Source of the DNA: Alloalcanivorax gelatiniphagus
GTDB taxonomy: Bacteria > Pseudomonadota > Gammaproteobacteria > Pseudomonadales > Alcanivoracaceae
Assembly: GCF_005938655.1 (NCBI RefSeq)
Contig: NZ_VCQT01000027.1
Coordinates: forward strand, 124,001-188,000
Length of the DNA stretch: 64,000 bases
Direction: 5' to 3'
A program made the position numbers and the translations under genes. The stretch's first letter is position 1, and every line of letters begins with the position of its first letter. The notes below the pieces were generated by a model, which ran no database searches, was not told the DNA's origin, and worked only from the letters and a program-made list of their open reading frames with translations. This document shows, piece by piece, positions 17,101-24,339 of this stretch.

Positions 17101-18133
17101 ACGTGGTTCCGGTGACGGCGTGCCAGGCATCGGCTTGCACATTGATGCGATCACCGGCCACCAGGTGGCCATTGGCGGTCACATCGGTGGCCGCCAGCTG
17201 CACCGATTCCGAGGCACTCAGGGAATTGAAGCTGAGCCGGCCGCCGGCGCTCAGGGTCAGGTCGCCATTCTGGGCCGCCACCGGCGCGTCCAGCCGCACG
17301 CCCACGCCGTTCTCATTGCCGATCAGGCGGATGCGATTGGCATACATGCCGCCCAGGGCGGCGGCGTCGATGGCGAATTCCGGGGTGTCGGCGTCGCCCT
17401 CCCCGGCGTCACCGGCCAGCTGCTCCGTGGCCAGGGTTTGCCGGTCCACCCGCTGGCGGCCGGCAATCACGTTGAGGCGGTCGGCGTTGATGGCACCGGC
17501 CAGCGACACGGAGCGGGCGATCAGATCGAAGCGGTCCACATTGGTGGTATTGGCGCCGCCGGGTCCGATGCGCACCTCGCCGCCCTGCACATCAAACGCG
17601 CGCAGGGCGCCGTCGCCATCCATGATGGCGCGCCCGGTGGTGAGCGTGGCGTGGTCGGTATTGATAAAGCCGCAGCCGCTGCAGGTAATGCCGTTGGGGT
17701 TGGCGATCACCACATCGGCACGGGCGCCCGCCACTTCCATATAGCCGTTCAGCGCGGACGGATTGGCGCCGATCACTTCGTTGAGAATAAGACGGGCCGG
17801 GCCGTTCTTGAGGTTGGGATTGCCTTCGATGTAGCCGGCCAGCTCGGTCTGGCTGAGACCGCGACCGTTGTTGAACACCAGGCCTTGCCGGTCCACGTTG
17901 AGGTCGTTGTAGAAATTCCGTGAAACGCCGGCGCCATTGGGGTTGCGGATGTTCACCACCGGCACGCCATTGGCGGCCCGGTCGAGGCCGCCGGCGGTGG
18001 GCGTGACCCCATCGGCGATGGCCAGCAGGGGCTGACCGATCAGCAGCAACGATAACGTACATGCCAGTACGCGCCGCGCCCTTCCGTGGGCCTCAGAACT
18101 GAACGTACAGACTTGCCAGGGCTGTGTATTCAT
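11102..18133 (-). CDS. cdiA: CdiA/FHA-type two-partner secretion exoprotein
   Basis: 2343 residues. A long signal region (about 1-41) ends LLAIADG. The TPS secretion domain follows (about 42-280) with IRNPNGAGVSRNFYN and the ANPNGITCSGCGF motif. Beta-helical FHA-1 repeats run to about 840, and a non-repetitive section (about 845-1430) includes a Gly/Asp linker near 1190. FHA-2-like repeats with AGGNIGITASDVSAGGN run to about 1750, then a Gly/Ala-rich pre-toxin and C-terminal toxin region. No VENN motif was seen. The protein is exported by the CdiB pore and would deliver its C-terminus into neighbouring cells. The CDI role rests on architecture and the downstream cassettes; an adhesin role is possible. 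Confidence 0.88.
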   Translation of the reverse strand: MNTQPWQVCTFSSEAHGRARRVLACTLSLLLIGQPLLAIADGVTPTAGGLDRAANGVPVVNIRNPNGAGVSRNFYNDLNVDRQGLVFNNGRGLSQTELAGYIEGNPNLKNGPARLILNEVIGANPSALNGYMEVAGARADVVIANPNGITCSGCGFINTDHATLTTGRAIMDGDGALRAFDVQGGEVRIGPGGANTTNVDRFDLIARSVSLAGAINADRLNVIAGRQRVDRQTLATEQLAGDAGEGDADTPEFAIDAAALGGMYANRIRLIGNENGVGVRLDAPVAAQNGDLTLSAGGRLSFNSLSASESVQLAATDVTANGHLVAGDRINVQADAWHAVTGTTSAEVVEMALDSVRLDAGAGWLGVDRLTVHADSIDNAGELAGDTLSIRATDRLDNRGAIVAGGKARVESGHLDNEGTLAANGDLRITAGTVRQDGAATAGGELRVDASGLESTARSETVADGTLRARADDVTQRGLMHGGERLDVEASTVSHLDGRMQSAGEVRVKADSLENRALISGAGSVEIEAGTLDNRGTVVAEQSLTVAVDGNLNNIGDLQGLSDVTVTAGSLDNDGNLLAVGGLSVGTDGRLENRGSLQAEGALAVDAGDALINTGDLLTNADLSARSAGLFQQTGRLIAGGDAALSGAELVNGGLVSVVERLLLGHGEITNHGTLEAGGLLSVSEQVAVLDNAGVLRSDGDLRMAAQRVHNRDGGAVTAVGHVVAEGVDRLTNQGLIMARGDLALRVRELLNERAADAGARQGTLGAAGQVLIEGERLLNRNGALIGSGGAMTLRVADILDNDHADIVANGDLLIAADEALAKTGRVNNHSGTITTNDGDLSIFTRYLDNSREVTLAKSDPLTGLAVLEMLLVGLSKDDVALSEDDWVFIHDPDLSSALVRFASNGGARQAWVDYWVEQYTDYINGQIGGLLSEADVLFIQETLRGTREDTMIGTLPATFYYGSSEADDATDNPLAESFYVVARVTQLLKERAPLKYQRFLAHTRAKLESRDGGGLYLRNFTCGTRRADWRDGVSCDNGSISYFRFGEELYDDVIAPGSEAVQSVLSSGGDLTVVADTLNNAYSTLAAAGNIHLEGGRLVNRALELKRHGSLYTGRREWHNAKRAPEPGAGMVTTDVRDISVGLGEQVASVISAGGNLTLDFQEEAGNYTEERYDQEVVFDDGDYGDGGSGEPGDGGAGGDGPAPVAWDLSEDSRVIDTVNAGLRDILDHRSSLYTVVDDADHPYLIETNPLFATLDGFLGSGYLLDRLALDPDRTSRRLGDSYYETQLIRDAVLAATGRRFLDDDVQSDQQQFQRLMDNALLEAERLELAVGVALTPAQIDGLRQDLVWMEERQVDGKSVLVPVLYLAPGSSHLTSEGAVIAGDTVNVRAGGLGNSGIIAAANGLTVQAGNKGVVNLEGTLQAGTGLAIDSLGDVKNQSGTVRAGQVSIRSQGDIINESWSEQVVTEWDHGTHRRTEHGDAGLIQAAGTVALDAGRHIVVTGSRVQGDAVGLNAGGDVRIESQTVERGFDGHANGGRYQTRNVEQIASQVDATSDLLISAGGNIGITASDVSAGGNASLAAGGDVIIQSAANRDYENYHRQTSDEEKQYTHDTVRQRKATVSAGDNLRIDAGRDLLVAGSDLSSGNDMGLAAGGTIAFLATQDRDYHLSKSEKDGDYGAHSFKRDEVTHIDHVTSTATAGGDLTLTSGGDQLYQAARLESGGDTTLKSGGHITFESVKDLVQESHEKSQGDLAWQKMEGEGFTDETLRQTEIVAAGNLAIDAAEGLHIDVKQVDQQTVEQMIDGMAAENPDLAWMKDAYQRGDVDWRQVRELHDSWEYSSQGMGPATALAVTIVVAAATSGAASTAIGGMAGATAGSGTAMAAAGAGAAAGWGNAAATAMLVGAASTATTSTINNGGNLGATLDTLGSGDTLRGLAVGGLTAGLTSGIYDPWLGTETGASGLTAANTGGLLNNSGVVTGATLNSFSGLGRFALNQTLQNTTSYALGKAFGQEGDFSDALRNSMANTFAAAGFNWVGDVSLRQGLTEGGLAKTGLHTVMGGLAAEAAGGDFRTGALAGATNELLIGAMPQQYGNLTMRQKVVNSQLFGVLSAAAQGGDEASLQTGAWVTGEATKYNHGFHLPSGLTEYGQSATSLAQYMQEQGSSPDQINEALQAMNRGDGFDGPKPANSFLEAWVYTMLTGGGYMKAGSTAGSLLLGGALGGGTNVAYQLGNSSLGELDVTDASVAAMVGSLTQGRGFLFTEGVSVWGAYVGSQLKGSDAKSAMIGAGIGAAAGRAGEKASAKKLNLYFPGASADFVGGAIGSVTNEAVSSSMQDRIGGNEN

Positions 18134-19742
18134 GGTCCGTCATCTCCGTTGAATATTGCTCCAGGGGCCAGCTCACCTGCGTCGTCAGTTGCAGGTCGCG
18201 GTAGCCCACCGCCAGACCGGCGGTGGTGGACGCCAGCCGGGAGAATTCCGTTTCAGGGGAGTCCCCGGGCACCACGCCCAGATCACAGGCGACAAAAGGT
18301 CTCAAACTCACCGGGCCGGTGAGCGGTGGGTACACATCAAACTGGACGCTGCCGGCGGCGGCGCTGTTGCCGCTCACCGACAGGCTGTCGTAGCCACGCA
18401 CGGCGGCGGCGGAAGCCAGCGACAGGCGCTCGGAGGGAAACAGCTGGTCATCGCTGTACTGGGCGTTGAGGCGTACCTGCAGGGCGCCGTACAAAGGCGC
18501 GACGAAACGCGAGGCGGACAGGTAAAGCTGATAACGACCGTGGATCGGGTCCGCCACCCGGGCGCCGTCGGGCAGCTCGGTGGCCGGCCCGGCGGCCCAG
18601 GCCCGTTCGGCGGTGAGGCTGCCGGCCACCTGTAGCCGGCCGAAGCGGGACTTGCCACTGAGGCGCAGGCCGCCGGTGCGCAACCGGTAGCTGCTGACCT
18701 GAATGGTGGTGTCCTCGATAAGATTGCCGACCTCGGTGTAGGCCCCCAGCAACGTCATCGCCAGCCGGGTGCGCTGCGAGCGATACAGCACCCGGGTCAG
18801 CTCAAGGCGGGAGATCTCGGTAATGCCCGAGGAATCGAAGCGCTGAAAGATGCCGGCCACGTCGCTTTGATAGGCCTGCCGGCTGTAGCCTCCGGCCAGG
18901 TTCCAGTAGCCCAGGCTGACGTCGTAATCCAGGCTGGCGCCCCAGGCCCGGTCGGAGAACTCCTGGTCCAGGTCGCTGTTCAGCCCCAGGGACAGCCGGT
19001 CCGCGAGACCAAAGGGGCTACCCCAATCCAGAGAGAGCTGCCCGGTGCCATGGGTGATGTCGCCGTAGTGTTTTTCGTTAAGCACCAGGCTGCCCTGCCA
19101 GGGGCGGGGCCAGTCGGCCCGGCCGATCACCACGGTGCCGCCCTGCTCCTCCCCGGGAGCCAGATCCATGCTCACGTCGAGATGCGGCAGCCGGGACAAA
19201 TTCTCAACGCCCTGCTCCAGGGCACGCAAATTAAGCAAGTCACCCGCCGACAAGGGCACCGCCTGTTTCAGCAGGCCATCGCCGATACCGTCTCCGCGCA
19301 ACGCTTCGGTGCGGCCGGGCAGCACCAGCAGGGTCAGGGTGCCGTCGTGCAGATCCTGTTCGGGCAACAACACCCGGCTGGTGACAAAGCCACGATCAAT
19401 CAGCGTGTTGGTGAGCAGGGACTGGAGATCACGAATGTCGGCCAGGCCGAGGCAGCGCCCGCGCCAGTGGTCCAGCGCCGCGCCCAGCCAGGGTCCGAAC
19501 GGCGGCGGGTCACCCGCCGGTGTGGTCAGGGTAAAACGTTGGATCGTGAAACAGCGCTGCGGCGCCGGGGCCCCGGTCGGCGGCGACCGCTCACCGGGTG
19601 CTTCGCCGGGCACGCGCATCTCCTGGATTCGCTGTTCCTGGCGTTGCAGATCCTGCTCTTGCAGGCGGTCGTACATGCGTTGCTGTGGGTCTGGCTGCGC
19701 CGACACTGTACCGGTGGCGGCCAAAGCGGCCGTGCACAGCAT
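18093..19742 (-). CDS. cdiB: CdiB/ShlB-type outer membrane transporter of two-partner secretion
   Basis: 549 residues: an N-terminal signal sequence ending TVSA-QP, a plug/linker helix rich in Arg, Glu and Gln, two POTRA domains (about 65-210) and a 16-strand barrel. The barrel ends in the phenylalanine-terminated strand ALASLYVQF. VRGYDSLSVSGNSAA corresponds to the conserved VRGY motif of the Omp85/TpsB family. It exports CdiA across the outer membrane. The 3' end overlaps the cdiA start by 41 bp. The ATG chosen lacks a ribosome site and a basic n-region; in-frame codons upstream suggest a noncanonical start near 19760. Confidence 0.92.
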   Translation of the reverse strand: MLCTAALAATGTVSAQPDPQQRMYDRLQEQDLQRQEQRIQEMRVPGEAPGERSPPTGAPAPQRCFTIQRFTLTTPAGDPPPFGPWLGAALDHWRGRCLGLADIRDLQSLLTNTLIDRGFVTSRVLLPEQDLHDGTLTLLVLPGRTEALRGDGIGDGLLKQAVPLSAGDLLNLRALEQGVENLSRLPHLDVSMDLAPGEEQGGTVVIGRADWPRPWQGSLVLNEKHYGDITHGTGQLSLDWGSPFGLADRLSLGLNSDLDQEFSDRAWGASLDYDVSLGYWNLAGGYSRQAYQSDVAGIFQRFDSSGITEISRLELTRVLYRSQRTRLAMTLLGAYTEVGNLIEDTTIQVSSYRLRTGGLRLSGKSRFGRLQVAGSLTAERAWAAGPATELPDGARVADPIHGRYQLYLSASRFVAPLYGALQVRLNAQYSDDQLFPSERLSLASAAAVRGYDSLSVSGNSAAAGSVQFDVYPPLTGPVSLRPFVACDLGVVPGDSPETEFSRLASTTAGLAVGYRDLQLTTQVSWPLEQYSTEMTDHEYTALASLYVQF

Positions 19743-19887
19743 GAAAGTGAAGAGCTTGATGGTTCCTTCCCCCGAGCCTGATTCCTTGGCAATGCCCGCC
19801 CTCCGGCCCCCACCGGTGTGTTTTCAGGGTCAGGCTTTATTCCGAAGCTCAGTATAGGAAGAGTGCACCAGCGATCCAGGGGTGACG

Positions 19888-19919
19888 CAAAAAAATGCGC
19901 ACTTTAAAGGCGTTTTTTG
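19888..19919 (-). terminator. possible terminator downstream of the ATP-NAD kinase-like gene
   Basis: On the minus strand AAAAAACGC-CTTTAAAGT-GCG-CA-TTTTTTT forms an imperfect hairpin with a long U-tract, about 30 bp past the stop of the gene ending at 19950 and before cdiB. The stem is short, so strength is uncertain. Confidence 0.45.
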
Positions 19920-19949
19920 AACCGACTCACAACGGCGGCGCGCGCCGGT

Positions 19950-21092
19950 TCACGCCGAGGCGTCCGTCGCCACCCGATACAGCAGCGTGTCCTCGTAGCC
20001 GCTGGTGATTGGCCACAGGCCGCACAGCTGCCGGTCCAGGTCCGGGTCGCCGGTGTCCACCACCAGGGGGCGGCCGTCCAGGGTGGCGAGCTTGGTGCGG
20101 CTGGCCAGGATCTGGATGTTGGCCTTGCCCAGGCGGCGGATCACCGCCGGGCTGAACTGCTGGTTGCCGCGTCCGAACAGGTGGCCCTGGCCGCCGATCA
20201 CGGTGATCAGGGCCCGGGCCGGGTCATTGCCGATGATGTCGAGGATTTGTTCGGCGCCCACGTCGGCGGCCACCACTTCTTCATTGCGGACAATGTCCAC
20301 GCCGAGCAGGGTGTTGGGCAGGCCCAGTTGTTCCATCACCGTGGCCACGGTGGAGCCGGAGCCCACCAGGTACCAGGTGTCCGGTTCCAGGTGGTCGATC
20401 ACCGAGGCGGCGATTTCGGTGACCACCAGATCTTCCACTTCGCGGCCGCCGCATTTCACCTGTTGCAGGTAGCGGCCTTCGGCGGGGACCTTGAGTTCCC
20501 CATAGTGGCGGGCGCGCACCTCGCCCCGGCGGAAGGCGTCTTCGTCGATGTCGCGGACCTCGGCCTGGTGCAGCGCCACCAGGCCGCCGTGGACCAGGTC
20601 AGCCAGCAGCCGGCCGGCGGCCTCCGGGTTGATGGCGTAGACCGCCGAGTGCATCTTGCAGCCGGCCGGCACGCCGAGCACCGGCACCCGTTCGCCCACC
20701 GCATCCACCAGGTCCCGGGCGGTGCCGTCGCCGCCGGCGAACAGCAGCAGTTGGGCGCCGGCGTCCAGCAACGCCCGGGCCGCCTGGCGGCTGTGTTCCC
20801 CGTTGCTGGGCGACGGCGAGTCGCCGAGCACTTCCGCCGTCAGGCCGGCGGCCCGGCAGCTGTGCTCGCCCATGTCGCCAGCCCAGGTGAGCACGCGCAG
20901 CTGGTCGGCTTCGCCGGCCACCGCCTTCAGGGCGCGGGTCATGCGCGCCACCGCCATCGGTTCGGCGCCCCGGCGCAGGGCTTCTTCGCGGGTGTCGGCG
21001 CCGTCGCTGCCCTTGAGGCCGACGGCGCCGCCGATACCGGCGAACGGGTTAACCAGAACGCCAAGAATCAGCGGTTCGCGCGGGTTTGTCAT
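19950..21092 (-). CDS. ATP-NAD kinase family protein
   Basis: 380 residues of the NAD kinase/diacylglycerol kinase fold. The N-terminal GVLVNPFAGIGG is the glycine-rich phosphate-binding start, and LLLFAGGDGTARDLVD contains the GGDGT signature. GVPAGCKMHSAVYAINPEAA is the second conserved block of the longer AcoX/PA1572-like group. The substrate may not be NAD, because this group is longer than NadK and the genome presumably also has nadK. The ATG giving MTNPREPLIL is used; an open frame 27 codons longer overlaps the divergent small gene. The neighbour PA1571-like gene is the same partner seen in Pseudomonas. Confidence 0.85.
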   Translation of the reverse strand: MTNPREPLILGVLVNPFAGIGGAVGLKGSDGADTREEALRRGAEPMAVARMTRALKAVAGEADQLRVLTWAGDMGEHSCRAAGLTAEVLGDSPSPSNGEHSRQAARALLDAGAQLLLFAGGDGTARDLVDAVGERVPVLGVPAGCKMHSAVYAINPEAAGRLLADLVHGGLVALHQAEVRDIDEDAFRRGEVRARHYGELKVPAEGRYLQQVKCGGREVEDLVVTEIAASVIDHLEPDTWYLVGSGSTVATVMEQLGLPNTLLGVDIVRNEEVVAADVGAEQILDIIGNDPARALITVIGGQGHLFGRGNQQFSPAVIRRLGKANIQILASRTKLATLDGRPLVVDTGDPDLDRQLCGLWPITSGYEDTLLYRVATDASA

Positions 21093-21151
21093 AAAACGAT
21101 CACACCTTTTTCGAACAATGGCCGCGTCAGGAACACAGCGGAGAAATGACA

Positions 21152-21322
21152 ATGCAGCGTCTTCACTATTCACCGAGTTCCAGCCGCCGGGAGTTCAACG
21201 GCGCCGCCCTGGTCGACGAGCAGGGCCGCGAAATTCCGATCACCGAGGCGATGATCCTGCGAGCCTGCCGGGAGTTGGAGCAGGCCTGGCATTATCCGGA
21301 GCCGGCCCGCAAAGCGGGTTGA
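21152..21322 (+). CDS. PA1571-like small conserved protein
   Basis: A 56-residue protein divergent from the ATP-NAD kinase-like gene, with GGAG upstream of the ATG. Its core ALVDEQGREIPITEAMILRA, then CRELEQAW, closely resembles the small PA1571-type proteins of Pseudomonas (sequence recalled, not searched), whose gene also sits beside an ATP-NAD kinase-like gene. It consists of a short turn followed by one amphipathic helix, with no signal peptide or membrane span. Function is unknown. Conservation of the gene pair suggests a functional link or shared regulation. Confidence 0.72.
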   Translation: MQRLHYSPSSSRREFNGAALVDEQGREIPITEAMILRACRELEQAWHYPEPARKAG

Positions 21323-21330
21323 TTCTTACT

Positions 21331-21394
21331 ATCGCGGCTGACGCCGCTCCTACCGGGGCAGGATACCCGCCGTAGGAGCGGCTTCAGCCGCCAT
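21331..21394. repeat. inverted REP pair overlapping the pdxB stop codon
   Basis: Two oppositely oriented REP units (ATCGCGGCTGACGCCGCTCC and GGAGCGGCTTCAGCCGCCAT) with about 20 bp between them, placed between the PA1571-like gene and pdxB. The last A of the pdxB TGA stop is the first base of the right REP. Confidence 0.88.
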
Positions 21395-22509
21395 CACTCC
21401 GCCGCGAACAGCCGGCTGACCAGCGGCTGAAACGGCGCCGCCACCTCCCCCCGGTGCCGCCAGTAGAGCAGTTCGTGGCGGGCCGGATAGTGCTTGCGCA
21501 GGCCATCGAAGGCGCTGCCCGGGTCGTCGCCGGCCAGGGCGTCACGCAGGCGGCGGTCGTCCTCGTGCAGGCGGTAGGCGCGCCGCAGCAGCGCCAGCAG
21601 GTCCGCTTCGTCATGCACCGGCGCGTCCAGGGTGTCGCCGCTGACCGGCGGGCTGGCGCCGGGGGCCTGCTCCCCGCGCCAGCGGCACCAGGCATCATGG
21701 AGCATGGCGGTGCCCCGCCACTTTCCTTCCACACTGTAGCCCGCCACATGGGGCGAGCCCAGCCACACCCGTTCCAGCAGCGCCGGGTCCGGGCGCGGCT
21801 CATTCTCCCACACGTCCAGCAGCGTCAGCGGGCCCTGGCCGGCGGCCAGTTGCCGGGCCAGGGCGCGGTTGTCGATCACCGCCCCCCGGCAGGTGCTGAT
21901 CAGGGTCTGCTCCGGTCCGAGCAGGGCCAGGCGTTCCGCGTTCAGCAAATGATGGGTGGCGTCCTCGCCCTCCTTGGTGAGCGGTACGTGCAGGGTGATC
22001 AGGTCCGCGTCCAGCACCGCGTCCAGGCTGGTCAGCGGCACCGGCGCGCGGGCGCCTTGGCGGGCCAGCGGCGGGTCACAACCGATCACGGTGGCGCCCA
22101 GAGCGTTCAGCCAGGCGGCCACCCGGGCGCCCACGTTGCCCAGGCCAACCACACCGATACGGCTTTCATGGAGCGTGCGGCCCTGGCGCTGGCAGGCCAG
22201 CAGCAGGGCCTGCAGCACATACTCGGCCACCGCCCGGGCGTTGCAGCCGGGGGCATGGGCGAAGGCAATGCCCAGCTGGTCCAGGGCGGCCCGGTCCACA
22301 TGGTCGGTGCCGATGGTGGCGGAGCCGACGAAGCGCACCGGGGTGCCCTCCAGCAGCGCCCGGTCGACGCGGGTCACCGAGCGCACCAGCAGCACGTCGG
22401 CGTGTTCCAGGGCGTCACGGTCCAGGGTGCGGCCGTTGACACGGGTGACGGTGCCCCGGGCCTCGAAGGGTTCCAGGGCGGGCATGTTTTCGTCGGCGAC
22501 GATCTGCAT
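21394..22509 (-). CDS. pdxB: erythronate-4-phosphate dehydrogenase
   Basis: 371 residues of the D-2-hydroxyacid dehydrogenase family with the PdxB-specific C-terminal dimerisation domain. [15 protein letters not shown] at the start, [11 protein letters not shown], the NAD-binding [15 protein letters not shown] and the conserved [11 protein letters not shown] (Arg) are diagnostic, with [16 protein letters not shown] providing the histidine. It oxidises 4-phosphoerythronate in the DXP-dependent pyridoxal phosphate pathway. The PLP-linked theme fits with yggS and several PLP enzymes elsewhere in the window, but there is no operon link. Confidence 0.96.
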   Translation of the reverse strand: MQIVADENMPALEPFEARGTVTRVNGRTLDRDALEHADVLLVRSVTRVDRALLEGTPVRFVGSATIGTDHVDRAALDQLGIAFAHAPGCNARAVAEYVLQALLLACQRQGRTLHESRIGVVGLGNVGARVAAWLNALGATVIGCDPPLARQGARAPVPLTSLDAVLDADLITLHVPLTKEGEDATHHLLNAERLALLGPEQTLISTCRGAVIDNRALARQLAAGQGPLTLLDVWENEPRPDPALLERVWLGSPHVAGYSVEGKWRGTAMLHDAWCRWRGEQAPGASPPVSGDTLDAPVHDEADLLALLRRAYRLHEDDRRLRDALAGDDPGSAFDGLRKHYPARHELLYWRHRGEVAAPFQPLVSRLFAAE

Positions 22510-22740
22510 TCGCGGTCTCTTTGGTGGTCGCTGCCCGGCAGGGCTCAGTGCCGCGACAGCGCCTCGGCGGTGGACTGGATCGCCCCGGTGTAGGGGCGGT
22601 GGTTAAATGATACAGGTTGTACAGGCGAGTGCGGTGTTGAAATCCCGGTTCCGCCGGGTCGAACACCACCGGGGTGCCGTCTTCCAGGGCCGCCATGATA
22701 GGCACCGGCGCGGGGCCCCGGCCAGACCCGGGGCGCCGCT
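22510..22740. other. intergenic stretch with possible degraded coding remnant
   Basis: 230 bp between the AraC-type gene and pdxB, both on the minus strand. A minus-strand frame reads MAALEDGTPVVFDPAEPGFQ and continues with RTRLYNLYHL, which looks like the end of a real protein, but no start, signature or full-length frame survives. It may be a gene relic. No terminator was identified. Confidence 0.35.
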
Positions 22741-23676
22741 TCAGGAAGCCAGGGCGCGGCGGCGGTACTCCCCCGGGGCGCAGCCTTTCCAGCGTTTGAA
22801 GGCGTGGTAGAAGTTGGCGGTGTCGGAAAAGCCCAGATACAGCGCCAGTGCCTGCATATCGCAGCCGTCGGCGAGCAGATGCTGGCAGGCGCATTTCATG
22901 CGTACCTGATCGCGTAGCCGGGCGAATTGGATACCCTCATCACGCAAGCGCCGCTGCAGGGTGCGCGGTGTCATGCCCAGATCCTCGGCCACCCGTTCCA
23001 CGGTGACGGCGCCGTGGCCCAGGCCGGCCCGCAACCGGGCTCGCACCCGCGCCACGATGCCGCCCTCCCGTTGCCGCCGCGCCAGCAGCAGCCCGGCCCG
23101 GTGTTCCAGGTGGCGCCGGTAGCGGGGCCGGGCGCCGGGCAGCGGCTGGCCGAGCAGCGCCGGGGAAAATTCGATGCCGTTGCGGGCGGCACCGAAGCGC
23201 ACCGGGCAGTCGAAAAAGCGTTCATGGTCACTGGGGGTGGCGGGCACCGGACGGCGCAGCAGGGCCCGGTGAATCGGCAGGCGCCCACCCAACAGCGAAC
23301 GCCCCACCGCCACCAGGGCGGCCACCAGCAGGTCGTCGCGGTCCAGGGAGCCGTCCGGGTCGGTGGCGGAGTCCGGTGGGTCGCTGGCGTCCACGGTCAA
23401 GGCGCAGTGATGCTCGCCACGGCTGAGCCTGAATTCCAGCTCCGGCACCACCAGCTCCTGGTAACGGAACCAGGCATCCAGGGCCTGTTCCAGGGTGGCG
23501 GAGGCGGCCATCAGATGGCCGGGCAGATGCAGGCTGGTGTAATGGAGCTCGCGGCCAAGCCGCAAACCCGGATTCGGGTCCCGTTCCGCGTCGATGGCGC
23601 CGGCCAACAGCCGCTCAAGCGGCCCCGGCGGCGAATACCCGTCGACGGCGGATGCGGGCAGGTGCTTTCCCACCAT
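22741..23676 (-). CDS. AraC-family transcriptional regulator
   Basis: 311 residues. The first ~190 resemble the variable ligand domain of the OruR/ArgR-like AraC subgroup (Arabinose_bd type). The last ~100 form the double helix-turn-helix: VERVAEDLGMTPRTLQRRLR for the first and MQALALYLGFSDTANFYHAF for the second, ending in WKGCAPGEYRR. It is transcribed away from the SRPBCC/exporter genes across a 209-bp gap, so it is a reasonable candidate regulator of that pair. The ligand is unknown. Confidence 0.9.
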   Translation of the reverse strand: MVGKHLPASAVDGYSPPGPLERLLAGAIDAERDPNPGLRLGRELHYTSLHLPGHLMAASATLEQALDAWFRYQELVVPELEFRLSRGEHHCALTVDASDPPDSATDPDGSLDRDDLLVAALVAVGRSLLGGRLPIHRALLRRPVPATPSDHERFFDCPVRFGAARNGIEFSPALLGQPLPGARPRYRRHLEHRAGLLLARRQREGGIVARVRARLRAGLGHGAVTVERVAEDLGMTPRTLQRRLRDEGIQFARLRDQVRMKCACQHLLADGCDMQALALYLGFSDTANFYHAFKRWKGCAPGEYRRRALAS

Positions 23677-23885
23677 GGCGATCCCTCTTTCATTATCCTT
23701 GTTGTCTTTCTTGTTATGGTTGGTCGCGGTCTTCCCTGGCCCCTATGGGACGATGATGCCACCGTGCCTGCATTGACCCGAAATTTCACCGGGCGGTCGC
23801 ACCGGTCAACAGGCCCCGGCACATGCCGCTGGTGACCGGGAAACAGGATGGGTACTCTTGGAGCCCACCGAAGGACGAGGACGTT

Positions 23886-24317
23886 ATGCTGAAACGCTAC
23901 TTCATCGACGAAGTGACCGGCACCCGCGCTTCCCCACGCCAGGCTTTTTCCCTGTTCAGCCAGGTTCAGGACTGGTCCGACTGGTGTTCGGTGGTGCGCC
24001 ATGCACGGCTATTCGGCGGCCAATGGCGCCCCGGCGCCGCCCTGTTGTTCGTCGCCGACCTGCCCCGTCTGCCGCCGGCGCCGGTGGTGGTGCGGGTACA
24101 CGAATACCGGGAAAACGAATGCATCGCCTGGGGCCTGGATCTGCCCATGGCGCGGCTGATCCACCGCTTCACCTTTCTCGATGACGGCGCCGGCGGCTGC
24201 CGGGTGCTCCAGGAAGAGTGGTCCGAGGGCCTGCTGACCCTGCTGACACTGCCCGCCGGTGGTCTGATCCATCGTTTCGATCAGCGTTTCGCCGCCGAAT
24301 TCGCGGCCATGTTCTAG
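23886..24317 (+). CDS. SRPBCC-fold polyketide cyclase/lipid-binding-like protein
   Basis: 143 residues with the START/Bet v1-like pattern: a basic N-terminal strand, SPRQAFSLFSQVQDWSDWC (helix and turn), GAALLFVADLP, VHEYRENECIAWGLDLP, a central HRFTFLD strand, and a long C-terminal helix. Members bind hydrophobic ligands or act as cyclases. The ATG at 23886 has GAGG 7 bases upstream; the open frame extends 21 codons earlier without family resemblance. It is 22 bp ahead of the exporter gene and probably co-transcribed with it. Confidence 0.78.
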   Translation: MLKRYFIDEVTGTRASPRQAFSLFSQVQDWSDWCSVVRHARLFGGQWRPGAALLFVADLPRLPPAPVVVRVHEYRENECIAWGLDLPMARLIHRFTFLDDGAGGCRVLQEEWSEGLLTLLTLPAGGLIHRFDQRFAAEFAAMF

Positions 24318-24339
24318 GTCTTATCAACCGGAAATTCCC

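Noticed and set aside
13130-17923. Long plus-strand open frames (769, 561 and 430 codons) opposite cdiA
   Set aside because: They are shadows of the high-GC cdiA coding strand, Gly/Ala/Arg/Pro-biased, with no family motifs or ribosome sites.
22415-22894. A 159-codon minus-strand frame between the AraC gene and pdxB
   Set aside because: It overlaps the AraC-type gene and pdxB in another frame and has no start signal or family motif; only a short central stretch looks protein-like.
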